Origin: Apostichopus japonicus
Taxonomy: Eukaryota; Echinodermata; Holothuroidea; Aspidochirotida; Stichopodidae
NCBI RefSeq assembly: GCF_037975245.1
Contig: NC_092565.1
Span: 3,836,499 to 3,900,498 of the forward strand
Length of the DNA: 64,000 nt
Direction: 5' to 3'
How positions within the stretch are numbered: the first letter of the stretch is position 1; each line of letters starts with the position of its first letter. A program made the position numbers and the translations under genes. Below, piece after piece: positions 48,477 to 60,078 of this stretch. Under the pieces are notes generated by a model. It was not told the DNA's origin, searched no databases, and saw only the letters and a list, made by a program, of their open reading frames with translations.

Positions 48477-49540
48477 TGAAATGTTTTCATTCTGGTTAGT
48501 TTTGCAGCTTGTGGTTGATAAATTCCAAACAACAAAAAAGATCATTGAACTGAACACTTAGTGCCATGTCTCTTTAATTACTACCTATTCATTTAAATTT
48601 CTTAAGCTTGGACACAGAGACCGCTACCATACTGCTGGTGCTATGTCTGTTAACACCTGCAAACCATGGACGTACAAGCTGGAGTGTCAAACTTGCCAGT
48701 AATTAAAGGGTGTGAAGACTCGCGCAAAAAGAAACGTCTAATGCCGGTAATCTGACCTAGTTTTGAATGAGGTGTAACAGAAGTGTTAGACACCACCATC
48801 GATCCCAGAAAATACGCACACAGCTTGCTACCTTCGGTAATTAGACACTTGTCTACAGTCAGTACATACAGCTGCGGTCAATACCCACAGCACAGTGTGC
48901 AAACGATACAGCGATGGACATCTCAGGTCCAGCTAAAGAGAGCGGTTTGGGGCGCGTCTTCAATGCCTTTCAAGCAGTGGACTTTCTCATTCAGTTTGAA
49001 AAGGTTTGATAATTTGTGTTAATTTATTATGCAGGGAGGATTTAGGTGAACATCGCACTGCTAGCAGCTCCTCAAAGATCAGCAGTATTGGCCCCAAGTA
49101 TAGCATTGCTGTAATTGTAAAAGTTTGATATGATTATGTAATCTATAACCTGCTACAGTTGCACACTGACCTATATGCCTGTGTAGCAGTACAAACTGTC
49201 GGAAATATTCCATATTCAGTATATCCTGTCCCAGTCCCACTGGGACAGTTTATACTGAATTTACCAGTACATTTAGTCTCCCGGACTTTTGTACAAGGCC
49301 AGTTGGTACAGACTGTCTCCCAGGACAGTTTATGCTATGATGAAACGAGGGGGGACATTATTTGTTGGTCGCATATTTTGTTGTAAAGTGTGTCCCCCTG
49401 AACACTATGTCCGCATTAGCATGTACGTTCGAGTAGCAAAAATTTAATTAGTAATGGACTCTGGCAGTATCCGTATTATTAGCAAACTGTCGCATTTCGG
49501 CTTCCGTATATTTAGCAGGAAAGTCGTGCGACAACTAAAA
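48477..49540 (+). other. No gene seen; contains a strong short hairpin
   Basis: The palindrome at 49215-49259 (TTCAGTATATCCTGTCCCAG against CTGGGACAGTTTATACTGAA) has a 21-bp stem with two mismatches and a 3-nt loop. The rest has short open frames without motifs. Confidence 0.5.
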
Positions 49541-52500
49541 ATGGAAAAGCTAGCAGAAAACGTGAGACAAATTGCGAATATTCTAAGAGATGAGAGCTAT
49601 CCAAGTGGGTTTACAAGAATAAAACAGAGAAGGATCTTACGGAGACAAAGTCAGTCTTTCAGACTGGCTGAAAATGGAACTCTTGCATACCAAAATTGAA
49701 GGCAAGTTTTGCTATCTAGGGCTTCTCAACTCGCCCAAATCGAGGCAGCTCATACTGACTAGTGACATCCATAAGGTAATGTCTGTAACTTACAGTATAG
49801 GATACACAATATGGTATTGGTTGTTAAATGTCGAACGGCCATTCCACAGTTAAACTATAACCAGGCCTCTAGGACTGATTGGTGCACAAATCATAAAATT
49901 CTTTTACCATGTTTGGTTAGTTGTAAAAACTCATTCGCAAAAGTCAAGCAATTGCTTATGCAACATTATAATCAGTTGTATGCTTGAGCAAAGTTGTAAG
50001 TGCATGAATAAAGTTCTTAATAGGGCCTATTTCTTTTCGTTTTGTTTACCCAATTGTCTTAACAAATCTTTGTGAAAATTACTATAAATTTCTACCCTTT
50101 ATCACCCTGCCTATCATAAAAGATAACAACAGATATAAAGCTTACAGAGCTAGTTTGGTTTGCATGCATGGGACACTATAAAATGCAATTATTGGACTAT
50201 AGCATATAGCCTAGCCTACTTCTAGAGGAAAGTGGCACTAATACTGTACATAACAAATTCACGTTCATTAATTTTGGTTGGTAAGAACAGATATTGACGG
50301 CCTGATAGTACTTTATTAGGTGTGGCATATTCTCTACATGCCAAACCTCACTGCAGAAGAAAACTCCTTAAATATCTATAGACCCAAATAGTGGCCATGC
50401 AATATGTACAATAATGGGAATATTCCATTTCAAACACCGATATAGAGTTGTAATTCAATTTTAAGGCACTTCAGCTAGAACTACCAATCCTGCAGCCCAT
50501 ATATTTGTGTGTGTTTGTTTTTGGGGTTTTTTTTGGGGGGGGGGGGGCAAAAAAACATGATATCTCCTTGATCATGAATTTTCTTATCTCTTTGAAGGTG
50601 TTCATCTTTGCATAGATAAACCAGACAACAGACTATATCTAGATTCTATTGGAAAACTATCAATGTTGATGTAACAAGTTATGTTCAACAGGATGTCAAA
50701 GCGTCATTGTCCTGCATAGACCTACGAACAAGTCTCCATAGCATTCCTGTAACTGGATTATGGAAACAGGTAAATTCTCAATCTGTTTTAATTGCACAGG
50801 ATGTCCGCAGTATGCAGTGAAGGTTTAGTATAGTTAATGTCACTCTTTCTGGACAAATTCAACATTTACAAGTTTAAAGGTAGTCTGTATTGGCCCTAAA
50901 TTTTGGCCACTTTAATTGCTAGAAGTTTTCAAAAAGTACTTTCCTGGGGGTAATAACCCTTTAATTTGTGCCGGACATTCTAAATGATGACACAAGATGA
51001 TTGAATGTCCCAGTGAGGAAAATTTCCTCCAGGGAAATAAACATACTTAAAGAATTTTGTCCTTAGTGAAAATTTAGGGCCTATACAGCATACCTTTAAG
51101 CCACACTCTGGCCTAACTGCAGAGCAACCATCAATATAGGCATATAATTGTAAATATAATTGAGAATATAAATATATGGTACAGTATGGTGTAAGTTACA
51201 TTTTCATGTTTGCAAGGTAAAAATAATTGGCCTAAATCCACCAACACCCTGTTTCGATCAGATATCCCACTGTTTTGATCTAGATCTGTGTACAGAATGA
51301 AGCAATGGAATAGAACAACAGTCAAGGCAAAGCCTGCAACTTGTAAATGTTTTTGAAATTAGCACCTAAATGCTGTCTTCTTTCTTAACAGGTAATTGGT
51401 GTAGATCTTATTGGTCCTCTACCAGTGACAGCTGCCAAGCGACTGTGCATAATAACACTGTCTGACTTCTATTCAAAGTGGCCTGAGACTAAGGCAGTGC
51501 CTGCCAAGACTGCAGCATCAACTTCTTATTGCATTACTGATGTGATGATGAGGTAAGCATGTCTTAAAAAGTGAATAATTTTCTGTAGTTAGTTCCAATA
51601 TGAATGGCATCATATCTGTTATTTGTACCATGCAAATAACTTGTAGTGCGTGGCAGAATGCTGTGTTTGAGTATAAATTATTTCCAAATGGGTATTAAGC
51701 ATACAGAAAGGTCACGAAGGTTGATGAGAACCGAGAAAGTGTACTGTAAATCTTTGCAGGTTAAGTCCCCATTAACAAGTTTATATGTACATAGTTTTTG
51801 TTCCTGTATTTACTTGCAAAGGTTCCACCTCTGGTTCTTAAGTAGCATATGGCCTGACAATTGTCTCATTTGATTTACATCCCCTAAGAGCAAACACAAT
51901 TTATTTGTTCAAACAAACGATGAGTAAATAATTAAGACCACATTCCACAGCTAGACACCACCTATTGTGTGTTGTTTTTCAAAAAGGTGTTGGACAGTTT
52001 GATATTGTAACCACAGGGAACTTTTCTGTTTAGAGAGTGTGAACTTATTACTACTTGGCTGTTTTGACAGGAATTTTGACAAGATAAGAGAGATAATGTA
52101 TCAACTGAGTTTTGGTACCATTTCTCTGTTAGGTCCGTTGTGGAAAACTGCCAAATGTGTTTGTGTGTGTGGTGAGGGGATATTTCCTGAAACCTGGGAG
52201 AGGGACCCCTTTTTCTTCGGCAAAATAAGGCAATGTTTAGGTTACTTGATGCAAAATGATGTATAATAGTACATTTTACTATAATAATGGTAAGCTAGCA
52301 TTATTTGTTTTTGCATTTGGGTCATATAGAGGGTGTTTTGAACCCCCATGGATCCTGATTCAGGACAATTAATGTTTGATCGGCATTAAACAGTCATACC
52401 ATGCACACATACATCAATAGAGCACCAAAAGGCATCAAACTTCTGTTGTATCCTAGCTTATACTGATGTGATAAATTTCTGATATTAAATTTAATTAATA

Positions 52501-52931
52501 TGTCACAAATGTTGTATTGGCTCATGTGGTTAAAACTTTTCAGGTTTGGTAGTGAACTGTACAATATAGCGCCAAAATTATGACATGCAATCTCCAATTA
52601 AAATAATGGAGCCAGTAATCCCATAAACATGTAGGTGTCACAATAAAAAATAATCCAATTAACTCAATGCCTAAGCATAGTTCAGTTGTACACTATACAG
52701 TCTACACTTAACCAACATGGTGAATGTTAATTATCTTTGTAGTGGAGCTTACACATAACCTTTCAAGATGATAATTTATTTTATATATGACTTACAGTGT
52801 GGCATTCACTACTCATAATATTGCTTTCAACTTTTATTTTGCACAGATTTGGTTGTACTGATATCTCATCCCTGACCACTAATGGAGGGAGTATGTATGA
52901 GGTTAACAGAAGACATGTCTAGATGATTTTC
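49541..52931 (+). pseudogene. Broken, intron-containing GIN1/Ginger-like integrase
   Basis: Four recognisable pieces. 49541-49775: N-terminal region (RDESYPSGFTRIKQRRILRR, FRLAENGTLAYQ) with a one-base frameshift, then LILTSDIHK at a donor. 50598-50769: H2C2-like zinc region (GVHLCIDK, RFYWKTINVDVTSYVQQ) with frame breaks. 51392-51552: integrase core start (VIGVDLIGPLPVT, LSDFYSKWPE). 52847-52931: RFGCTDISSLTTNGGSMYE then VNRRHV and a stop. The second catalytic aspartate expected before the QG-type motif reads TTNG. The introns between pieces 2-3 and 3-4 are GT-AG and phase-consistent (0 and 2). GIN1 and Ginger transposons share this integrase type. Frameshifts, stops and the lost Asp mark it as dead or as a fragment of a diverged domesticated gene. 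Confidence 0.65.
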
Positions 52932-53529
52932 TTAGCAGTTAACTTGTTACCGACAATAATCTTGTCTTTTACTCTAACATATCATGAGAGAAAATTTCGT
53001 CGGCTGCTATACCTTTAAGCAAAGACAGGCCATTGACTTTTCACTGCCAGTCGTTCGGTGGAAATCCATATATTTGCAGTTCAAGTTGAAGGGATGTGAC
53101 GCTCGAAATTCTTTATCACCTCATTACTTCATTAAATAACAAATAAGAAGGCGTGTTTCTTGGTTCTGGAAATTGTGTTCAAGATAAGTTGTCATAGTAA
53201 AACATATAACCGACCATATTCTTCTTCCTCTTGTAACTTTTGTTGTTATGGATTTCTGTGTAAGTCTTAACGAAAAACCCGTTGGATACATGAGAATCAG
53301 CTATTTTATTTGTAATTTACAATCAAGATTAAACTCTTGACGGTATCAAGTTGCACATTAAAGCATTATATAGGTACATATTAAGTACATATTGTTTGAA
53401 GAAGCGTGACAGTAGTATATCATTCTAATCAAGCAATACCTCCCTGCTTGAAGGATGCTCTATAAAGCATGGATTATCTTTAGTTGCATCAGAGCTACAA
53501 AGGGAGAGTCATCATTCCAGTTAAATTTC

Positions 53530-53752
53530 CCCATGCAGGGGGTAGGAAGTGGGGGTGGGCACACAAAATCAGAGGGACATTTTCTCATTCCACAACCACC
53601 ACTCGATATGCTATAAACCGATACACACCGGCCATATCACTTAAATATGATGTATGATGTGTTAGTATGTTATCAATACTATTTATTGAGATTGTTAATT
53701 GTTAAACGTGCTATAAAAAGATATGGGATGCCATTTTAAAAATAGCATGTAC
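53530..53752 (+). repeat. Dispersed repeat, copy 1 (inverted relative to 57452-57714)
   Basis: Shares with the minus strand of 57452-57714: AGGGGGTAGGAAG, CCACCACTCG, TGCTATAAACCGATACACAC, TTATTGAGATT and AAAAATAGCATG in the same order. Confidence 0.85.
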
Positions 53753-54339
53753 AGACAGTGCCCCCCCCCAACCCGGCTCCTACCTCCCTGATCCCATGTA
53801 TAATCATTTTTCACTCTTTGCCCAGTCTGATATAGATTCAGAATATTGTGTTTGTGCATGACTATCATCCAATTTCATGTCTTGATTTTTACTATATTAA
53901 CTTTCTTTGAACAAACTTTTCTCTACAAGAATGACATATTTAAAGTGTGAGAAACTTGATGAGACAAAAAGTCTAGCATATTGCAACCTGCTCTGTCCTA
54001 TTTGCTTTATTCTTTCCCTTGTTTGGCTTTGTTTTGTTTCCTGTATGTTTGCAGCTCTTTTGAAGAGGATATCGTTCTAATATGTCTTTTCTAATTTGAA
54101 CCACTTTTGTCCAATAAGAAACATTCATAATAAGAAACAACAAACCTTTATTACTGGAATGCCATTTGTCTATACAAATGAAAATTTGCTTCATTCATGG
54201 CCATCACAATGGGGCTTAGGGGGCAGAGGGTGGGGGAATGGCCCTCCATTTTCTCTACATTAGCCAATGCACTGTGTTTGCAGTGTTATGCCAGGGGCCT
54301 GGGGTGAAGCCTGTTGGCAAACTATCCAAGCATAGCATC

Positions 54340-54540
54340 ACCATGGGTTGGCACGAAGCGTACAAGAAAATGTTGGCCAAAAATACCTCCCAGATCGCTG
54401 GAAATGACACTTGTAAGTTGCATCTAAGCATTTTCTATTTTAAAATTACTAGCGATATAATAAAAAAAAATATGCTCAAGGGGGGGGGGGCGGTTGCCCC
54501 CTTCGCCCGCCCCCCCCCCCCTCTGGCTACGCGCCTGGTC
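54340..54540 (+). repeat. Dispersed repeat, copy 2
   Basis: Partner of 35395-35605 in opposite orientation: GTTGGCACGAAGCGTA, TCCCAGATCGCTGGAAATGA, AAGTTGCATCTAAGCATTTT, a G tract, and the end GGCTACGCGCCTGGTC. Confidence 0.75.
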
Positions 54541-55412
54541 AGAAGTTTAGTTCTTCCTGTTTCTGAGGCACCAGATTTGGTGACCATTGTACTTAAAATA
54601 TTTCTGTGAACAATTCTTCTGCAGTACAAAGATATGATGAAGCAGTGCACCATAATAACTGTGTGAACTGTCTGGATGTACTATTGCAAACTTCTGACTC
54701 TTTTAGCCAGCTAGTACTGATGAGCTTAAATGCAGAACAGTTTTACCATTACTTGAACTTAAATATTGCATTTTGTAGGTTTCATTTCTTATAATTTTTT
54801 ACTGTGCTGTTGTGTTGTCTGCTTTACAGAGTGGATGTAGTATTGATGCTTTCTTGGAGAACTCCTCAGCCATGCAGCCATATATATCCTGGCACTTGGA
54901 CCAACCAAGCCATACTCAATAGCAAAACACAACAAAGATAGGTAACGCAAAGTGAAAAGAGAAAACTGAAGGTCACAATTCCTTTAATATTTAACTTGTC
55001 ATTCTATTCTTCAAGCATAACAATGATGGCTACTTCAACAACAAAAATAACAGCTCCACCACCATGCAATAACAAGAACGAAATCATTAAAACAACTCGT
55101 GCAGAAGGAGAGATTTAAGCCGAGGTATTCACGAAATAATATCCGAGGAATGACTATGGTGCCTTCTGGTGACTTCTAAAACCATATTGCAAAACTTTCT
55201 ACAAATTTGTAAGAGATATGCTAAGATCGTAATGATCTGTGAAAATAATAATAATAATACTGATATATCAAGAATAAAAAAAACTCGCATATACATATGA
55301 ATGACCAACAATGACACTGTGGGCTGGCACGAATCGAACATAATATTCAACGGATTGAATCAATTAACTGTACTCATTGCTGGAGATAACTGCAAAATAC
55401 CCATACATTTAT

Positions 55413-55439
55413 AAATATATATATATATATATCTATATG

Positions 55440-55511
<72 letters not shown>
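55413..55511. repeat. (TA)n microsatellite with CA interruption
   Basis: TA tracts separated by ATATGTATAT and ACACACACACAT. Confidence 0.95.
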
Positions 55512-55753
55512 TAGATATATATTTCTCTGTGATAAAAATAACGATATAGGCATATTTATATATACTGTGCTATGCACTGCGCAAAATTACCGAACAGATA
55601 GCAAGGGATTATTAATTACAACTTTCACGACGCATGGATTCCAATTTAATCCGTTTTAAAACTCAAATTTGACAACTTTTCAATTTAGAAAGTCATTTCA
55701 GACGGGGAAAACCGCAGCGTAGCGATATCTTGAATGGTTAACCGACCTTGGTA

Positions 55754-55850
55754 TGACCCGGCCGGGGATCGGACCCCGAATCTCCCGATTGCAAACTAGC
55801 CTCTTTGCATTTAACTTCCACCGCCTTTATCAACTCGGCCACAGCACCGG
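55754..55850 (-). repeat. tRNA-Ser/Leu-like SINE or tRNA pseudogene
   Basis: On the minus strand it begins GGTGCTGTGGCCGAGTTGAT, matching a class-II (Ser/Leu) tRNA A box, and further on has GGGGTCCGATCCCCGG, matching a B box and T arm. The D-arm/anticodon part does not fold as a standard tRNA, and the two boxes are separated by a long variable stretch. A tRNA-derived SINE head is more likely than a functional tRNA. Confidence 0.55.
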
Positions 55851-56591
55851 TAAAATTATAATTATTGAGTAAATGTCTCATATTGGAGCAATTAAAACTA
55901 GATTAAATTATAGTACAAATACATTTGATTATATCATTTTAATGAAAAAGATATAAGAAGTTAATAACATATATTTAAGCAAAAGCAGCGTCCATAAATC
56001 AGGACTTCTAATTAAAAAAGAAGACGAAATGTTGAACGATAACGAATGTCATTTATGGAGCTAAAAACCAGAGAAGAAACAGCTGTATGTAGACTAAATG
56101 TTATAACACAAAAGTTCAAAGTCTCCAACTATTTTTGCTCTACAGGTACAAGGTTAAATGATAGGAAATTAGGATTTAGGTATGGTTAGCCGTGGTGAAA
56201 TCAATAACCTATAACTTGCCTTTTTGGACATTGTGATAGGACCGCCCCCAGGGACACAAAATTACTGTACTCAACTTTTCCCCAACTCAGAATTTCAGCT
56301 ACGGACCTGCTTTGCGGTGACCCGTTCGCGGTTTCATTTTTCGCACCGAACACAAGTTATTACATTGTGTACTGGTTAAAAATGATGATGATTTCCAATT
56401 AAAGCCTTCTTTTGTTTTCCCTGGTTATCTTGTTATTTGGGTTATTTATTTATCATGTGAGTGTACTTAATTATCAATTGACTGCATTTATTTATCATGT
56501 CACTATATTTACTTCTCATGTGGACTGTTTATGTTACCTTCACAACGTTAGCTTTCTTATGTAATCACATACAGGGGTGGGAGCCGGAGGG

Positions 56592-57291
56592 GCGAATGTT
56601 TCTTTCCCAAACTGAACTGACACTGAATTTATTTCCTCGATTCTAATTGGGTCTCAGCGAGCACGTGATATACTTTAGTATTCAACATGGATCCCTCCAT
56701 ACTCTGTCGATATCAGTATGATCAACACGAACAAATTCAACATATTCACATAAACAACTTTCCAGAACTTTTGGTAGGTATATATAAACGAAAGTATAAA
56801 GTGTTCTTAACACAATGAAGCAACTATTCCCAACTACTGCGCCCATTATAGGCAGTCCTCGATCGTTTGTTTACTCGATTGACCCCGCTCTACACAACAA
56901 ATGTAATGTAGCCTATTGTACTGTGTATAGTGTACAACACAATAAAACAGTGCATTTGTAATTGTATACATGTAGCCTATGTACATATGAACGAGGTGTT
57001 TGTGTACATTCGGAGTTAGTTATAATCATAAGTTAAAAATGTATTCAGTCAATGAATCATATCAGGCCTAATCGAATATGCAGTGGCCACGAAGACGGCG
57101 AGCGACTGTGCAAGCCAGTGCGTGTACACAAAAAGGCATTTGACGATATGTCTGTGTCTAAGTTTGACTGGTTAACTAGTTGTATATAGCCTTATAACCT
57201 ATACGTACGGAAACCTATTGGCTCGCTGAGAGCCAATCAGAATCGAGGAAATAATTTCAGTGTCAGTTCAGTTTGGGAAAAAAATATTCGC
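56592..57291. mobile_element. 0.7-kb MITE with about 65-bp terminal inverted repeats
   Basis: Left: GCGAATGTTTCTTTCCCAAA then CTGAACTGACACTGAA, TTATTTCCTCGATTCTAATT. Right, on the reverse strand: the same order ending in GCGAATATTTTTTTCCCAAA. The interior is non-coding. Confidence 0.75.
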
Positions 57292-57416
57292 AGCCAGGGG
57301 GATGGGCCCCCAACTTTTTCCAAAATAGCAAATTTGCCCTTCTGGCAAATAAAATGTGCCCCCGAGTTGATGAAGAACTGTCTTTTGGGTATCTTAATCA
57401 TTTTTTAATTTGATAT

Positions 57417-57422
57417 TTTATT
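57417..57422 (-). terminator. Candidate poly(A) signal of the RING gene
   Basis: TTTATT on the plus strand (AATAAA on the minus strand), about 380 nt past the stop at 57800 and just beyond the dispersed repeat. Confidence 0.3.
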
Positions 57423-57451
57423 TAATTATTTATCCATGGTCTGTAGGCCTT

Positions 57452-57714
57452 CATGCTATTTTTAATATGGTATCCCATGTCTTTTTGTAGCACGGTTAAC
57501 AATAAATAATCTCAATAAATAAATAAAAAATCAATGTTGCAGCGCACCATAATGGTATTGATAGCTTTCTAACACATCATATGTATTTAAGTGATAAAGC
57601 CGGTGTGTATCGGTTTATAGCATAACGAGTGGTGGCTCTGGGAAGCGAAAGGGCCCCCATGATGTTGAGCCCCCCCCCCCACACTTTTTGGAAGCTTCCT
57701 ACCCCCTGTGCACA
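57452..57714 (-). repeat. Dispersed repeat, copy 2, at the 3' end of the RING gene
   Basis: Same repeat as 53530-53752, here in the RING gene's orientation and starting about 85 bp beyond its stop codon, so it probably forms most of the 3' UTR. Confidence 0.8.
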
Positions 57715-57799
57715 TATTATTATCTCAAATTAAAGCTACTCTGTCCAAATCATGGAATGCAAACTGGGTATCTTAACTCAGTTGAACGCTACTAAATAT

Positions 57800-59743
57800 C
57801 TACATGTTCAAAGAAGCTGTTATCAAATCACCTTGGTGAGAACAAGTGATAGTATAGATTTTGTCAGCATTTTCCATGGCGATATCTGGCAAAGATAGTG
57901 GGTCGTCGATCCGGTACTCTATAATGGTACCTTTGCGATTGTCTTGGTCTCGCCATAGGGCGAATAGTGAACCTTTGCCATTACAACAGATACTAGTCGG
58001 ATGGCTTACCTCAGCAAATCCAGAGGGAGGATTTATAGCTCTGTTTTTCTGGAGTAATTCTTCTGACTCTAATCCAGTACAACAGATAATGTTTCCATTA
58101 CGACTTTCATCTTCTGTATGTGCAATGAATAGAGCATCATTTAGAGTGGCCACATCAAAATATCTTCCACCAGGAAATAAGACTGCTTCAGATTGCAGAG
58201 GCTTCATTCCAAATTCATTACCAGCCACGGAAATGAGAACTACCTCGCATACGTTATTTACGGCAATAAATTGATCCTGTCTGTGAGCTTCTGCACAAAT
58301 GATACTGGTCTCGACTAACGGGTGCTCTAAATTCATGCGGCCATTGTGGTCAAACATGAGGAGAAGCTTTTGAAAGAGCATGCACCAACCGTTAAAGTTG
58401 GACAACGTCATAATTGCTACGACGGCGTTAGCTCTTCTTGATGACATCTTAGAACTTAGAAGTTGTCGGCGGCGTCTTGTATCACTGGTAGTGAAGACTC
58501 TCATATCAGTTTTATCCTCATCTTCGGTAGCTATCGATATGAAGTCCTGATTCACGTGCAACCTCATCGCTTTCAATGAAGCGTACCCTTTTTCTTGTTT
58601 TAGTGTCAGTTGCAAGCTATAAGACTGCTCTCTTGACTTTGCCGATGTTGAAAGAGATGACATGCGTTGCCGGATGGAAGTCACGGGGACTTTCGTTGGT
58701 GCCGATGTAGTTCGACTTCGAATAGAGGACCCCGTAGCCAAAACATACCCTCTGTTGCGTAGATCTTTCTTCCAGTGTTGCACAGTGACTTCAACTATGT
58801 TAGGATAGTCTTTTTCTTGAGTGATGAACGGACAGGTAGTTCTCGCTGAAACAGAGACGGGAAGCTCGAGGGAAGTATCAGTTGAATTTGGAGGATTATT
58901 GACCAGGGGAGTCTCACTCAATCGAGATGACAGTTCTTTGGGACCGTATTCCGCTAGCTGAGCCTCAACTGCGTTCAAACATTCTTGTCTGACGATACGG
59001 TTGCATTTCTTATGGCGAGGTACACTACTTATGACCCCGTCTGGATCCAGAGATTCTAGAATGCCATCGCTGGAATGTTCTGGACTGAATTGCTTACCTA
59101 ACTCGTAGACGTCCGACGGAAGAACCCGCAACAAGGATTCCGACGTTGGCGGTTCTTGATTGATGCTTCCCCATAGCCAAGATTTTATCATCGATGGGTC
59201 GTCGGCTTTCTCAGTGTTCCTACGAAGCCTCTTAAATTTCTCTTCGTAAGTTCGCTCGACTTGCTTTAACAATGTTGCCTTGCGTGCTTCAAGAGTATCT
59301 CTGACTCCTTGTAGTAGATTCAATGAAACTTGTTCGATATTTGCCTTTATTTCCTCTTTCTGTTCTTCCAGTAACTTTTCCACTTCTCTTTCTTCTTGTT
59401 TCTTCTTCTCCTGTCTAGTTGACATCAGGTCAACGAGTTTATCAATGATGTCATCTGTAACACCATTGACTTTCATGAGAGGTATACGTTCCATCATCTG
59501 TTCAGCCATATAAGCGCCGGGTAAAAATTCCGCTTTTAATCTGGGAGTAGGTGCCGCTCGACAAGTAGGGCACGATTTCAGAAATTTGTTTGGCTGGTTA
59601 TCCTCCTCCTTCCTAAGGCATTGCAGACAGAAGACATGGCCGCATGGTAAAACTTTCGGTGACTTCAGAATGTCCAAACAGATCGGACACTGAAACAATT
59701 CATCTATGCTGTCCGACCTACTGACTTTGGTAAACTTCGCCAT
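57800..59743 (-). CDS. RING-finger / coiled-coil (TRIM-like) E3 ubiquitin ligase, intronless coding region
   Basis: 647 aa. A C3HC4 RING occupies residues 19-61 (Cys19, Cys22, Cys34, His36, Cys39, Cys42, Cys58, Cys61) with the typical CPICLDIL and LPCGHVFC motifs, so it should recruit an E2 and act as a ubiquitin ligase. No B-box is visible. A charged coiled coil lies at about 105-178. After a Ser-rich linker, the C-terminal 300 residues contain repeated hydrophobic strand-like blocks (FIAVNNVCEVVLISV, FDVATLNDALFIAHTEDE), suggesting a beta-propeller, but I see no clear NHL repeats. The start ATG is preceded by a 5' leader with an acceptor (CTTTTTCAG, exon from 59782), so a non-coding first exon is likely. 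Echinoderm-type genomes carry expanded TRIM-like families, some linked to immunity. Role here unknown. Confidence 0.88.
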   Translation of the reverse strand: MAKFTKVSRSDSIDELFQCPICLDILKSPKVLPCGHVFCLQCLRKEEDNQPNKFLKSCPTCRAAPTPRLKAEFLPGAYMAEQMMERIPLMKVNGVTDDIIDKLVDLMSTRQEKKKQEEREVEKLLEEQKEEIKANIEQVSLNLLQGVRDTLEARKATLLKQVERTYEEKFKRLRRNTEKADDPSMIKSWLWGSINQEPPTSESLLRVLPSDVYELGKQFSPEHSSDGILESLDPDGVISSVPRHKKCNRIVRQECLNAVEAQLAEYGPKELSSRLSETPLVNNPPNSTDTSLELPVSVSARTTCPFITQEKDYPNIVEVTVQHWKKDLRNRGYVLATGSSIRSRTTSAPTKVPVTSIRQRMSSLSTSAKSREQSYSLQLTLKQEKGYASLKAMRLHVNQDFISIATEDEDKTDMRVFTTSDTRRRRQLLSSKMSSRRANAVVAIMTLSNFNGWCMLFQKLLLMFDHNGRMNLEHPLVETSIICAEAHRQDQFIAVNNVCEVVLISVAGNEFGMKPLQSEAVLFPGGRYFDVATLNDALFIAHTEDESRNGNIICCTGLESEELLQKNRAINPPSGFAEVSHPTSICCNGKGSLFALWRDQDNRKGTIIEYRIDDPLSLPDIAMENADKIYTITCSHQGDLITASLNM

Positions 59744-59829
59744 GACGGTTGAATTAGGATACGTAATAGCTATCTATTGCGTCTGAAAAAGCAAAAACAT
59801 AAAAGAGAAAATAAATATTCATCAAGATT

Positions 59830-60078
59830 GACTCAGTGGATTGTAAAATCTATTTTCAAGGCGTCGAAAATGCTCCTGAGCCTGTTAAAGGAGCGTTCGC
59901 ATTGCGTGTTGCTGAGGTAGCAACGGTTGTTGCATGACACTAAACACCCCTACGATTATTAATGATGCTACGATTGATGTTCATGCCACTGTGTTTGTGT
60001 ACTGCTAGTTCTTTGGGTTCCTATATGCTCAGGAGCATTTGTCGTCGCTTGAAAATAGATTTTACAATCCACTGAGTC
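59830..60078. mobile_element. 250-bp foldback element 5' of the RING gene
   Basis: GACTCAGTGGATTGTAAAAT at the left answers ATTTTACAATCCACTGAGTC at the right. The arms continue about 50 bp through TCTATTTTCAAG and GCTCCTGAGC. It is immediately followed by a TCTA/TCTG repeat. Confidence 0.85.

Larger units (their letters stand above)
52932..57416. other. Repeat-rich intergenic stretch
   Basis: No intact gene. Contains dispersed repeats at 53530-53752 and 54340-54540, a TA tract at about 55413-55511, a tRNA-derived sequence at 55754-55850 and a MITE at 56592-57291. An exon-like segment after CTTTACAG at 54830 is too weak to call. Confidence 0.6.

Noticed and set aside
54830-54930. Exon-like segment after CTTTACAG near 54830
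   Set aside because: It stops after about 33 codons, has no recognisable motif and no partner exon.
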